Counted from the stretch's first letter, positions 43,581 through 52,630 are shown. The stretch: DNA of 64,000 nucleotides from VSJD01 sp964617825 (GCA_964617825.1 CAZTWL010000023.1:1-64000); one strand, 5' to 3'. Notes: a model not told the origin generated them from the letters alone. Made by a program: numbers and translations.

Positions 43581-44258
43581 TTAGAAATACAAGATGTTCG
43601 TTACGTTGGCCAGCCCGCCGAAGGCGTTGGTTACGATGGCGTTGGTTATATAGACCGACTCGCCCGATACGTTCGTCGTGGCTACCCACATTCCCTGCCC
43701 GGCCACTTTTACCAAGTTGCCGCCCTGTGGCACTAATCCCTTGCGATGATTGCCGCCCCAGTTGGTTACCGATGAGCCGGGAAGTCCGGAAACATTGGCC
43801 CGCGAGCCCTTGCCGTCGGGGTTCCCGTTTTGGTCGCATAGAATGACTTTGTCGCCGTCGGATGAGGAGCGTCCGGCAAAATAATTATAGGAACTGTTCA
43901 TGGTGGATATCTCTTCGAGTGTTCCGGCGGGCTTAAGGCCGTAGTCGCCGGAAGCCGTGGGGCAGATGAACATTTCCGGCGTAATGCCGCCTTCCAGGGT
44001 GACGGCGCCGTTAGTGCTGACCAGATTGTTTCTCGGGAAGTTCGGCCGGAAGGAGTCGGAAGGATTAAGGCCCCAGGCCGAAATAGTCTTCCAGATGCCG
44101 TTTTGGTTCGAAAGGCAGTTGACGCGGCGGGCCTTTTCACGCACATCGCCCAAGTTTGGCAGGAGCAATCCGGCCAAAATGGCGATGATGGCGATAACGA
44201 CCAGCAGTTCCACCAAGGTGAATGCACGTTTCGAAACTCGCCGCCAGATGCAATTCAT
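43581..44258 (-). CDS. Type IV/II pseudopilin with prepilin cleavage site
   Basis: A 225-residue prepilin-like protein. AAGGAGG precedes ATG 44258. The leader MNCIWRRVSKRA is followed by FTLVELLVVIAIIAILAGLLLPNLG, the class III signal and transmembrane helix. The residue before Phe+1 is Ala rather than the usual Gly, a form common in PVC bacteria. The C-terminal globular domain has Cys pairs and GNHRKGLV-like text resembling the DUF1559/H-X9-DG proteins. Pilin-like fibre or secretion-apparatus components are the family role; the exact function is unknown. It is transcribed alone and ends at an intrinsic terminator. Confidence 0.85.
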   Translation of the reverse strand: MNCIWRRVSKRAFTLVELLVVIAIIAILAGLLLPNLGDVREKARRVNCLSNQNGIWKTISAWGLNPSDSFRPNFPRNNLVSTNGAVTLEGGITPEMFICPTASGDYGLKPAGTLEEISTMNSSYNYFAGRSSSDGDKVILCDQNGNPDGKGSRANVSGLPGSSVTNWGGNHRKGLVPQGGNLVKVAGQGMWVATTNVSGESVYITNAIVTNAFGGLANVTNILYF

Positions 44259-44502
44259 GATGTTTCCTCCTTAGGGTCGGTTTGGGGTGTCTAACCTTTG
44301 CCGTGATCGTAATTATGTTTCGAGCGCCTTTATTTACTTCTCATACGGTAACGAACCGTTTATGGTAAGTCAACAGTTTTTTCGATATTTCAAATATTTT
44401 CAAGCGCCAGGAGACAAAATCCGCGTTCAGAGCGTCACGCCATCGAAGGATCAGGCCTTCTGCGGCTGAAATACGTTTTGCTTTGAATCCCATGCCGTTG
44501 CC

Positions 44503-45546
44503 ATGAAAACCGCAGACTTTTACTATTCCCTGCCGCCGGAACTGATTGCCCAACAACCGGCTTCTGAACGCGACCAGGCCCGGATGATGGTCATTCATCG
44601 CGACACGGGCACATTCGATCACCGGCGAGTTGCGGATCTCCCGGCATTCCTGTGTTCGGGCGACCTGCTGGTGGTGAACGATACGCGTGTCATTCCGGCC
44701 CGCCTGTATGGCCAAAAGGTTGGCACGGGAGGGCGCGTGGAAATTCTTTTGATCGAGGAAACAGCGCCGGGAACCTGGGAGGCCCTTTTGCGTGCCCGGC
44801 ATACAAAGCCCGGCGCCAGGCTGGACTTGGCCGGGGGGCTGGTCCGGGCGGAAGTCCTGGTTGTTAAGGACGAAGGGCGCGTCACGCTCCAACTCCGGCA
44901 TGCGCGGCCACTTCCGGAGATTCTTGAAGCCGCCGGTGTTCCACCCCTGCCGCCCTATATCAGGCGCGCGCGCTCCGATGCTCCCGAGCGCCCGGTGGAC
45001 CGCGAGCGTTACCAGACGGTTTATGCCCGTTGCCCGGGCGCCGTCGCTGCGCCGACGGCCGGGTTGCATTTTACCGCGGAGCTTTTGAGCGCATTGGAGC
45101 GCCAGGGCGTTCGCCGCTCTGCCGTGACGCTGCATGTCGGGCCGGGCACGTTCAAGCCGGTAACCGTTGCCGAGGTGGAGCGGCACCGCATGGATGCGGA
45201 GCGCTACACGGTGCCGGAAGTCACGGCTCAGCTTATCCGTGAAACTCGCAGGGCCAAAGGCCGGGTTGTGGCGGTGGGCAGTACCGTTGTGCGCACGCTG
45301 GAAACCGTGGCGGCGGAACATGGCGGGGTAACGGCGGCGCAAGGGCGCAGCGCCCTGTTCATCTATCCGCCCTATGAGTTCCAGGTGGTGGATGCGATGT
45401 TGACCAATTTTCACCTGCCGGCCTCCAGCCTGCTGATGATGGTCAGCGCCCTGGCCGGCCGCGAACTGATCTTGCGCGCCTATGCGGAGGCGATTCGCGA
45501 GCGCTACCGTTTTTACAGCTACGGCGACTGCATGCTGATCGTCTGA
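44503..45546 (+). CDS. queA: S-adenosylmethionine:tRNA ribosyltransferase-isomerase
   Basis: A 347-residue QueA, which transfers the ribose part of SAM to preQ1-tRNA in queuosine synthesis. Homology runs the whole length: FYYSLPPELIAQQPASERDQARMMV, GDLLVVNDTRVIPARLYG, PLPPYIRR, YQTVYARCPGAVAAPTAGLHFT, LHVGPGTFKPV and the C-terminal TNFHLPASSLLMMVSALAG. Length matches the family. No good ribosome-binding site was identified immediately upstream of ATG 44503. tgt and other queuosine genes are not in the window. It is convergent with pta across a repeat-rich spacer. Confidence 0.97.
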   Translation: MKTADFYYSLPPELIAQQPASERDQARMMVIHRDTGTFDHRRVADLPAFLCSGDLLVVNDTRVIPARLYGQKVGTGGRVEILLIEETAPGTWEALLRARHTKPGARLDLAGGLVRAEVLVVKDEGRVTLQLRHARPLPEILEAAGVPPLPPYIRRARSDAPERPVDRERYQTVYARCPGAVAAPTAGLHFTAELLSALERQGVRRSAVTLHVGPGTFKPVTVAEVERHRMDAERYTVPEVTAQLIRETRRAKGRVVAVGSTVVRTLETVAAEHGGVTAAQGRSALFIYPPYEFQVVDAMLTNFHLPASSLLMMVSALAGRELILRAYAEAIRERYRFYSYGDCMLIV

Positions 45547-45820
45547 AACCGGATGCCGGATGAAAAATGCGGAATCGAGCCGCAGGCAATAAAAATTCGG
45601 CTTCATTAGCATCCCACAGGATGCTCTGGCTGAGGGCCGTGGGCCGTAGACCGTAGGAAAACACCAAGAAAAGAGATGATTATGAAAAGCCCTTCATAAT
45701 TCTCAGTGCCGGTTTTTCCAACGTGGATTTATTCGATTCCGACCTGCAGCCTTCGGTCTACGGTCTACAGTCCGAAGCGTCCCTGTGAAACGCCAGTGAA
45801 TCGGCTTAATTCCGCATTTG
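45547..45820. repeat. Nested inverted-repeat element (MITE-like) between queA and pta
   Basis: Outer arms AAATGCGGAATCGAGCCG (45565-45582) and the complement-like CGGCTTAATTCCGCATTT (45802-45819) match at 16 of 18 positions when inverted. Inner arms GTAGACCGTAG (45646-45656) and CTACGGTCTAC (45758-45768) are exact inverted copies. The element fills the space between the two convergent stop codons and encodes nothing recognisable. Confidence 0.6.
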
Positions 45821-46843
45821 TCATGCCGACCATTCATGGATCGCGGCGACCGCGGCGCAATCCACGATGTCGTCGGCGGAGCAGCCGCGCGAAACATCGT
45901 TGAACGGGCGGCGCAAGCCCTGCACCAGCGGGCCGATGGCGGTGGCGCCGGCCAGTCGCTCGGTTGCTTTGTACATCGTATTGCCGCAGTTGAGGTCCGG
46001 GAAGATGAGCACATTGCACTTGCCGGCGATGGCGGAATTCGGCGCTTTCTTGGCGGCCACTTCGGGGATGACTGCGGCATCGAACTGAAATTCGCCGTCG
46101 ATTTTCAATTCCGGCGCCAGTTTCTGGGCCTTGGCGGTTGCCTCGATCACTTTGTCCACGCTCGGGTCCTTGGCGGATCCTTTTGTGGAACAACTGATCA
46201 TGCCGACGCGCGGCTCGTCGCCGGTGAGCGTCCGGTAAGTGCGCGCCGTGGTTACGGCAATCTCGGCCAACTGATCGGCCGTGGGGTTGATGTTCAGACC
46301 GCAATCGGCGTAAAACAGCGCGCCGTTGAATCCCCAGCGCGGATCGCGCAACTGCATGATGAAATAGGCCGAGGCGATTTTGATGCCGGGCGCGGTCTTA
46401 AAGAGTTGAAGCGCCGGGCGGGTTTTGCCGGCGGTATCGTGGTTGTATCCCTTGGGATTGCCGCCGCCGGAAACGTATCCGTGGGCGTCGCCCACGCAGA
46501 CCATGGCCGCCGCGAAAACGCAGGTATCCTTGATCCAGGCGCGCGCCTGGGCCTCGGTAAGCCCCTTGGCCTTGCGCAATTCCACGAGTTTGGCGATATA
46601 ATCGTTGAGCCGCGGGTGCTTGAGCACGTCGGCCAGCTCCACGCCATCCAGGGCAATCCGGTTGGCGTCGGCCAGTTTGCGGATGGCTTCGACGTCGCCG
46701 ATCAGGATGGGGCGGGCATATCCCGTTTGCACCAGTTTGGCGGCGGCCTGCAGGTTGCGGACATCGTCGCTTTCCGTCAGGCAAATCTTGCGGTTGAGCG
46801 CTTTGGCTTTGTTCCGAATTAGTTCCAATACGGTTTCCGGCAT
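45821..46843 (-). CDS. pta: Phosphate acetyltransferase
   Basis: A 340-residue Pta converting acetyl-CoA and phosphate to acetyl phosphate. ATG 46843 has AAGGA upstream; an in-frame ATG at 46873 is less likely. Family blocks are KICLTESDDVRNLQAAAKLV, PILIGDVEAIRKLA, AAAMVCVGDAHGYVSGG, TRPALQLFKTAPGIKIASAYF, VGMISCSTKGSAK and LIFPDLNCGNTMYK. The short form without an N-terminal DRTGG domain is used. It lies 119 bases downstream of ackA on the same strand, giving the standard acetate-forming, ATP-yielding pair of fermenters. Confidence 0.95.
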   Translation of the reverse strand: MPETVLELIRNKAKALNRKICLTESDDVRNLQAAAKLVQTGYARPILIGDVEAIRKLADANRIALDGVELADVLKHPRLNDYIAKLVELRKAKGLTEAQARAWIKDTCVFAAAMVCVGDAHGYVSGGGNPKGYNHDTAGKTRPALQLFKTAPGIKIASAYFIMQLRDPRWGFNGALFYADCGLNINPTADQLAEIAVTTARTYRTLTGDEPRVGMISCSTKGSAKDPSVDKVIEATAKAQKLAPELKIDGEFQFDAAVIPEVAAKKAPNSAIAGKCNVLIFPDLNCGNTMYKATERLAGATAIGPLVQGLRRPFNDVSRGCSADDIVDCAAVAAIHEWSA

Positions 46844-46962
46844 GATGGTGGTTCCTTGGTATTTTGCAAACATTTACGAAACGCTGAAATATGAAAAAAG
46901 AGAAATTAGCGCCGGCGCATAAATTCGTTTGTTCGGTGGCCGATTTTCAATGTGAAATGCAA

Positions 46963-48153
46963 TCACGACATCAAGATCCGTAACGTCTCGCGCGCGATCA
47001 TCAGTTCCTCGTTGGTCGGAATGACCATGACGGCGGGAGCGCTTCCCGGCTTGGAAATTATCAAAGCATGGGCCTTGTTCTGCGCCGGATCCAGCTGGAT
47101 GCCCAAATAGGTCAGTTGCTCGCAAACCCTGGCGCGCACCAGCGGAACGTTTTCGCCGATGCCGGCCGTGAAGACCAAGGCATCGAAACCGTTCAACACG
47201 GCGGCATAAGCGCCGATGTATTTCACGATCCGGTGCACGAACACGTCGAAAGCCAGTTTGGCCGGCGTGGAACCGTTTGCGACGGCCTCCAGGATGTCGC
47301 GCATGTCGTTGCTGCCGATGCCGGCCAGTCCCAGCAAGCCGCTTTTCTTGTTGAGCAGGCGGTCAACTTCGTCAAGGCTGTAGCCCAGGCGGAGCAGGAA
47401 AATAACTACGGCCGGATCGATATCGCCGCAACGCGTGCCCATCACCAGGCCTTCCAGCGGTGTCAGGCCCATGCTGGTATCCGCCACCTTGCCGCGGTTG
47501 ATGGCCGTGATGCTGCAGCCGTTGCCCAGGTGGGCCGTGATGAGTTTGAGCGAATCGAGACTGCGGCCCAGGATTTCGGCGGACTTGACGGCCACGAACT
47601 GGTGCGAGGTGCCGTGAAACCCATAGCGCCGGATCTTGTTCTTGTCGGCGATGTCCCTGGGGATGGCGTAGGCATAGGCGGCGTTCGGCATGGTCTGGTG
47701 AAAGGCGGTGTCGAACACGGCCACCATCGGCACGTTCGGGAAGAGGTGTTCGCACGCTTCGATGCCTTCGTAATTGGGCGGGTTGTGCAGCGGCGCAAGC
47801 GAATAGCAATCCAGGATTACCTGCTTGATGGCGGGCGTAATCTTTACCGCGCCGCTCATTGTAGCCCCGCCGTGCACGACACGGTGTCCGATGCCCTCGA
47901 TTTCGGTCAGGTTGCCGATTACGCCGGTTTGTTTATCCATCAGCACCAGGCAGGCCTCGGAGATGGCGGCCTCGGAGGAATTGGCCGAAATCTCCTTCTC
48001 CAGTTTCTGGCCGCGGTGATTGGAATACTTCAGTTGAGTGTCCGGCGCATTGATCCGTTCGATGAGGCCCTTGGCCAGCAATTTTTCGCCGACACTCTCG
48101 TAAAGCGTGAATTTGACCGACGAACTGCCTGCGTTGACGATTAATATTTTCAT
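46963..48153 (-). CDS. ackA: Acetate kinase
   Basis: A 396-residue AckA making ATP from acetyl phosphate. ATG 48153 is chosen because the family N-terminus MKILIVNAGSSSVKFTLY starts there. Other signatures are VHGGATMSGAVKI, FDTAFHQTMPNAAYAYAIP, RRYGFHGTSHQFV, ITAHLGNGCSITAINRGKVADTSMG, RCGDIDPAVV and LVFTAGIGEN. Catalytic Arg and Asp motifs are intact. It forms an operon-like pair with pta. The 325-base space to the divergent tkt gene carries a terminator-like hairpin facing tkt. Confidence 0.97.
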   Translation of the reverse strand: MKILIVNAGSSSVKFTLYESVGEKLLAKGLIERINAPDTQLKYSNHRGQKLEKEISANSSEAAISEACLVLMDKQTGVIGNLTEIEGIGHRVVHGGATMSGAVKITPAIKQVILDCYSLAPLHNPPNYEGIEACEHLFPNVPMVAVFDTAFHQTMPNAAYAYAIPRDIADKNKIRRYGFHGTSHQFVAVKSAEILGRSLDSLKLITAHLGNGCSITAINRGKVADTSMGLTPLEGLVMGTRCGDIDPAVVIFLLRLGYSLDEVDRLLNKKSGLLGLAGIGSNDMRDILEAVANGSTPAKLAFDVFVHRIVKYIGAYAAVLNGFDALVFTAGIGENVPLVRARVCEQLTYLGIQLDPAQNKAHALIISKPGSAPAVMVIPTNEELMIARETLRILMS

Positions 48154-48417
48154 GATGAGATATGGATGCCAACAATCTTTGCCCGAAGGAGTGAAAAAAC
48201 GATCGGACATTATCAGTTTCCCTCCCGACTGACAAGTTTCTTGTGGAGTAATGTTTATGGCGCAAAGGGCGATGGGCGCTCTTTTCCGCCAATCCGCCGC
48301 CTGGCGGATGCTGCATTTCCGGCAAGGATTCCGGCGCCTGGATTATGCCGCCCGCGCGGCAGCCGCATTCGTGGGTATTTCGTTCTGGATTCCTGATTTC
48401 CGATTCGGTATTCTGCC
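48154..48417. other. Intergenic region between ackA and tkt
   Basis: No protein-coding gene is convincing here. It must hold divergent promoters. A short hairpin ATCCGCC-gcct-GGCGGAT lies near 48294-48311. Because the next hairpin (48418-48447) looks like a plus-strand terminator, this stretch could encode a small RNA or a long tkt leader. Confidence 0.4.
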
Positions 48418-48447
48418 CACCGGATTTTGAGAAATCGGTGTTTTTTT
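48418..48447 (+). terminator. Terminator-like hairpin in the tkt leader
   Basis: CACCG-(G)-ATTT pairs with AAAT-CGGTG around a TGAG loop (48418-48440), followed by seven T (48441-48447). It points along the plus strand and lies 31 bases before tkt, with no plus-strand gene upstream. It may be a leader attenuator or the end of a small RNA. Confidence 0.6.
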
Positions 48448-48478
48448 AACGATCCCATCAAAAATTAGAGGAGATAAA

Positions 48479-50473
48479 ATGAACCTTAACTTGGTTGCCA
48501 ATACGATTCGCGGTCTGGCCATGGACGGCGTCCAAAAGGCCAATAGCGGACATCCGGGGATGCCCATGGGCACGGCCGATTTTGCCGCCGTTCTTTTCTT
48601 GAAACACCTGAAATTCTGCGCCGCCAATCCGGGCTGGGCCGATCGCGACCGCTTTGTCCTTTCGCCGGGGCACGGTTGTATGCTCCTCTACAGCCTGTTG
48701 CATCTTTCCGGATACGATCTTAAACTTGACGAGCTCAAGCTGTTCCGGCAGTGGGGTAGCCGCACTCCGGGCCATCCGGAGCACGGCGTGACTCCGGGTG
48801 TTGAAACGAGCACCGGCCCGCTGGGCCAGGGTTGCGGCAACGCGGTGGGGCTGGCCTTGGCGGAAGCCATGCTGGCCGAGCGCTTCAATGCGCCCGGCGA
48901 GACGATTGTCGACCACATCACTTACGGCATTTGCAGCGACGGCGACCTCATGGAAGGAATTTCCCACGAGGCGTTTTCACTGGCGGGCCACTTGGGACTT
49001 AACAAGCTTATTTTGTTCTACGACAGCAACCGGATCACGATTGAAGGCTCCACGGACCTGACCTATACCGACGATGTCCGCAAGCGTTTCGAGAGCTATC
49101 ATTGGAATGTATTGGAAGTGGATGGCCACGATGTTGTGGCCATCGACGAAGCCCTTACCAAGGCGCGGGCCGAGACCCAGCGGCCGACGCTGATTATCGG
49201 GCATACGACGATCGGCAAGGGCAGTCCGCGCATGGCCGGTTCGTCCGAATCGCATGGCGCCCCTTTGGGCGCCGAGGAAGTCAAGGCCACCAAAAAGGCC
49301 TTGGGCCTGCCCGAGAACCAGGACTTTTTTGTCCCGGAAGAAGTGCGCGCGCTCTTTGCGGCGCGCGGCGGCGAACTGCAGGCGATCGAGGCCCGCTGGC
49401 AGGCAGCCTTCAAGCAATATTGCGCCAAGCATCCGGACAAGGCCGCCGCCTGGGATGCCGCCCAGAAGCTTGCGCTCCCAGCGGACCTTGAAAAATGTCT
49501 GCCGGTATTCGACCCGGCCAAGCCGGTGGCTACGCGCAATGCATCCCACGCGGTCATCCAGAAATTGGCCAAGGCCCTGCCGTATCTTGTGGGCGGTTCC
49601 GCCGATCTGGCGCCCAGCACCCGCACGATCATGGATGGCGAGGGCGACATTAAGACGCATTCGTTCCGGGGCCGCAACTTTCATTTTGGCATTCGCGAAC
49701 ACGCGATGGGCGCAGTGCTAAACGGGATTGCGCTCCATGGCGGGTTCCGCGGTTATGGCGCCACCTTCTTTGTGTTTTCAGATTATTTCCGGCCCTCGAT
49801 CCGCCTGGCCTGCATCATGAAACTGCCCGTGATTTATGTTCTGACCCACGACAGTTTTTACGTGGGCGAAGATGGTCCGACGCACGAGCCGGTGGAACAT
49901 ACGATGGCGTTGAGGATCATGCCGAACATGACGGTCATCCGTCCGGCCGATCCGACCGAGACCGGCGCGGCCTGGATTGCCGCTTTGAAAAATACGGAGG
50001 GCCCGACCGCCATCCTGCTGACTCGCCAGAATCTGCCGGTGCTCGATCGCGCGCAATATCCGAAGGCGAACAAGCTGGAGCAGGGCGCCTATGTGCTTTG
50101 GCAGAGTGCGCCCGGACGTCCGCAGATCATCCTGATAGCCACGGGTTCGGAAGTGTCCTTGGCGCTGGATGCCGCCCGCGAAGTAGCCAAGGATGGCGTC
50201 AACGTCAGGGTGGTGAGCATGCCGTCCTGGGAGCTGTTCGAGAAACAGCCCGACAAGGTCAAAAAAGCGGTTCTGCCGCCCTATTGCCGTTGCCGCTTGT
50301 CCATCGAGGCCGGTGCGACGATGGGCTGGGAAAAATATGTGGGTCCCAAGGGGCGCGTATTCGGGCTCAGCCATTTTGGAGCCTCGGCGCCCTATAAGGT
50401 GCTGGCAAAGGAATATGGCTTTACGACCGAAAACATTGTCCGGATTGTCCGTGAGATGATCGCCGGCAAGTAA
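48479..50473 (+). CDS. tkt: Transketolase
   Basis: A 664-residue thiamine-diphosphate enzyme of the pentose phosphate pathway. GAGGAGA precedes ATG 48479. The N-terminus has NSGHPGMPMGTADFAAVLF and the ThDP motif CSDGDLMEGISHEA...LFYDSNRITIEG. The pyrimidine domain has FGIREHAMGAVLNGIALHGG, and substrate residues lie in THDSFYVGEDGPTHEPVEH and PADPTET. The C-terminal domain includes SMPSWELFEKQ and SIEAGATMGWEKYVG. Full length for the family. It links sugar-phosphate pools made from the deoxyhexose and hexose pathways. Expression may be modulated by the hairpin in its leader. Confidence 0.97.
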   Translation: MNLNLVANTIRGLAMDGVQKANSGHPGMPMGTADFAAVLFLKHLKFCAANPGWADRDRFVLSPGHGCMLLYSLLHLSGYDLKLDELKLFRQWGSRTPGHPEHGVTPGVETSTGPLGQGCGNAVGLALAEAMLAERFNAPGETIVDHITYGICSDGDLMEGISHEAFSLAGHLGLNKLILFYDSNRITIEGSTDLTYTDDVRKRFESYHWNVLEVDGHDVVAIDEALTKARAETQRPTLIIGHTTIGKGSPRMAGSSESHGAPLGAEEVKATKKALGLPENQDFFVPEEVRALFAARGGELQAIEARWQAAFKQYCAKHPDKAAAWDAAQKLALPADLEKCLPVFDPAKPVATRNASHAVIQKLAKALPYLVGGSADLAPSTRTIMDGEGDIKTHSFRGRNFHFGIREHAMGAVLNGIALHGGFRGYGATFFVFSDYFRPSIRLACIMKLPVIYVLTHDSFYVGEDGPTHEPVEHTMALRIMPNMTVIRPADPTETGAAWIAALKNTEGPTAILLTRQNLPVLDRAQYPKANKLEQGAYVLWQSAPGRPQIILIATGSEVSLALDAAREVAKDGVNVRVVSMPSWELFEKQPDKVKKAVLPPYCRCRLSIEAGATMGWEKYVGPKGRVFGLSHFGASAPYKVLAKEYGFTTENIVRIVREMIAGK

Positions 50474-50485
50474 ATGTTATTATTT

Positions 50486-50601
50486 GGCAGGATTAACAGG
50501 CTTGACCTTGGCACTTGAGAAAACACGGCATAAAAAAACCGGCGTTGCAAGGCGATCTCGTTCCCATTTTTCTTAATCGGGTCTATCCTGTTGATCCTGG
50601 C
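50486..50601. repeat. Short inverted-repeat element between tkt and murA
   Basis: GGCAGGATTAACAGG (50486-50500) and CCTGTTGATCCTGGC (50587-50601) are inverted copies with 13 of 15 matches. They enclose an ~85-base core with a short A run. The AGGATTAACAGG text resembles small palindromic repeats found in many bacterial genomes. Confidence 0.5.
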
Positions 50602-50620
50602 GAAAAAGCCTGGACTAACC

Positions 50621-51895
50621 ATGGCGCGATTCATCATCAATGGTCGGCGCAAGATCGGCGGCGCGTTCCAGCCGGCAGGCAATAAAAATGCCGTCCTGCC
50701 GATGCTGGCCGCCTGTCTTCTGACCGATGAGGAGCTGGAGCTGCACAATGTGCCCCGGATCGAGGATGTCGCCACCATGCTGGCCATCCTGGCCGAACTC
50801 GGCGTCAGCGTCAGCCAGAAGGAACGCACCGTTCGTTTGTGCTCCCGTGGCATTCGCAAGCGCCGCCTCAATCGCGAACTCTGCCACAAGGTGCGGTCCT
50901 CCATTTTATTCGCCGGCCCCATGGCGGCGCGGCATGGGCGCGCCGTGATTTATCCGCCGGGCGGCGATGTTATTGGCCGGCGGCGGCTCGATACGCACCT
51001 TTTGGGACTGCGCGCGCTAGGGATTGAAATTAACGGCGGCGAGCATTTTACTTTCCGGCGGCGGAACCTGCGCGGGACCGATATCCTGCTCGACGAGGCC
51101 AGCGTCACGGCGACCGAAAACATATTGATGGCCGCCGTTTTGGCGCCGGGCGCGACCAGCCTGTTCAATGCGGCCTGCGAACCGCACGTTCAGGACCTGG
51201 GTTGCCTGCTTATGAAAATGGGCGCGCGCATTACCGGGTTGGGCACCAACCTGGTCGGCGTGGAAGGCGTGGATTGCTTGCATGGGGCCGTTCATGCTGT
51301 CGCGCCGGATCACATTGAAATCGGCAGTTTTCTGGCGGCCGCCGCGGTTACCGGAGGAGACCTGACGATTTCCCCGGTTTTGCGGCATGATCTTGCCCCA
51401 ATCCTGCATCCGTTTCAGACACTCGGCACGCCCTTGATGCTCGATGAGGCGGGGCTTAAGCTCGTATCGCGGGGCCGACCGCGCGTGCATTCCGAGCTTG
51501 GCCTGGCCGTGCCGAAGATTGAGGATGGTCCCTGGCCGAATTTTCCGTCCGATCTCATGAGCGTGGCCATTGTGGCCGGCACGCAGGCGCAGGGTACGGT
51601 GCTGTTCTTCGAGAAAATGTTCGAAAGCCGCATGTATTTCGTGGACCGGCTCATTGACATGGGCGCGCGGCTGGTGCAGTGTGACCCGCATCGCGTGGTG
51701 GTGATCGGGCCCTCAAGCCTGCATGCCATTCCGGTTTCCAGTCCCGACATTCGCGCCGGCATGGCGCTCCTGATTGCCGCGCTCTGTGCCAAGGGGACGA
51801 GCGTGATCAACAATGCCGAAGTGATTGCGCGCGGATATGAGAGCGTGGAGGATCGCCTGCGCGCCTTGGGCGCCGACATTGTGCGCGAGACCTGA
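50621..51895 (+). CDS. murA: MurA-type UDP-GlcNAc enolpyruvyl transferase with Cys-to-Asp active-site change
   Basis: A 424-residue MurA-like enzyme for the first step of peptidoglycan synthesis. ATG 50621 opens the family N-terminus (FIINGRRKIGGAFQPAGNKNAVLPML; Lys22). The substrate loop reads YPPGGDVIGRRRLD: the residue equivalent to E. coli Cys115 is Asp116. This change, known in mycobacterial and chlamydial MurA, keeps activity but removes the thiol that fosfomycin modifies. The inducing-loop region GPWPNFPSDLMS holds the catalytic Asp. Length and domain order match MurA. It follows tkt on the same strand after a repeat-containing gap. Confidence 0.9.
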   Translation: MARFIINGRRKIGGAFQPAGNKNAVLPMLAACLLTDEELELHNVPRIEDVATMLAILAELGVSVSQKERTVRLCSRGIRKRRLNRELCHKVRSSILFAGPMAARHGRAVIYPPGGDVIGRRRLDTHLLGLRALGIEINGGEHFTFRRRNLRGTDILLDEASVTATENILMAAVLAPGATSLFNAACEPHVQDLGCLLMKMGARITGLGTNLVGVEGVDCLHGAVHAVAPDHIEIGSFLAAAAVTGGDLTISPVLRHDLAPILHPFQTLGTPLMLDEAGLKLVSRGRPRVHSELGLAVPKIEDGPWPNFPSDLMSVAIVAGTQAQGTVLFFEKMFESRMYFVDRLIDMGARLVQCDPHRVVVIGPSSLHAIPVSSPDIRAGMALLIAALCAKGTSVINNAEVIARGYESVEDRLRALGADIVRET

Positions 51896-51997
51896 GTGGC
51901 GCCGCCGGATGGGCCAGGTCAAGGCGAAGTGAATTTCTCAGGACGGCAGGCGCGAAAGCCGTAAAAATGCCGATTGTAATTTGACTGGTAGGGCGAA

Positions 51998-52441
51998 ATG
52001 AGCTGGATTAAGGAATTCAAGCAGTTTGCGATGCGCGGTAACGTGCTGGATATGGCCATCGGCGTAATCATCGGGGGCGCATTCGGTAAAATCGTTTCCT
52101 CGCTGGTAGCGGATATTATGATGCCGCCTATCGGGAAACTGCTGGGCAATGTCGATTTTTCCAATCTTTTCGTGGTGTTGGGCGAAGGCTCATATCCTTC
52201 GCTTGCGGCGGCCAAGGCCGCCGGGGTCGTGACCTTGAACTATGGCGTTTTCATCAACACGATTATCTATTTCATTATTGTGGCGTTGGCCATTTTTCTG
52301 ATGGTGAAGGGCATCAACGCCATGCGCCGCATTGAAGAGGCTAAATTGGCGACGCCTTCCCCTCCGCCGCCGGAGCCTTCAGCGGAAGAGAAACTTCTGG
52401 CCGAAATCCGGGACCTGCTCAAGCAGAACAAATCGGTTTGA
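51998..52441 (+). CDS. mscL: Large-conductance mechanosensitive channel
   Basis: A 147-residue MscL. It starts MSWIKEFKQFAMRGNVLDMAIGVIIGGAFGKIVSSLVADI, the N-terminal amphipathic helix plus TM1. TM2 is GVFINTIIYFIIVALAIFLMVKGIN. The cytoplasmic C-terminal helix ends EEKLLAEIRDLLKQN. The channel opens in the inner membrane under hypo-osmotic stress. A Pro-rich stretch (PSPPPPEPS) before the last helix is slightly longer than usual. It stands alone between murA and the histidine kinase gene on the same strand. Confidence 0.97.
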   Translation: MSWIKEFKQFAMRGNVLDMAIGVIIGGAFGKIVSSLVADIMMPPIGKLLGNVDFSNLFVVLGEGSYPSLAAAKAAGVVTLNYGVFINTIIYFIIVALAIFLMVKGINAMRRIEEAKLATPSPPPPEPSAEEKLLAEIRDLLKQNKSV

Positions 52442-52630
52442 TGCAGGCATTCCAGAGCTATGGTCCCGTGGCGTCGGCCGGTGTCTGTCAGAACAGGGCA
52501 AGACGGAAGTGGTTGCGTTGCAGCATGAAAAGCTGTTTAATCGAACGCAGGTCGGGGAAGAACGCATAAAAATGGACAACCTCCTGGCTAATGGTGTTAC
52601 GGACTTGGCGGTGAACGAAAGGAATGGACA

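Noticed and set aside
50621..51895. AroA (EPSP synthase) instead of MurA
   Set aside because: The N-terminal GNKNA lysine segment, the GGxVIGRRRLD loop and the FPSDLMS block are MurA features.
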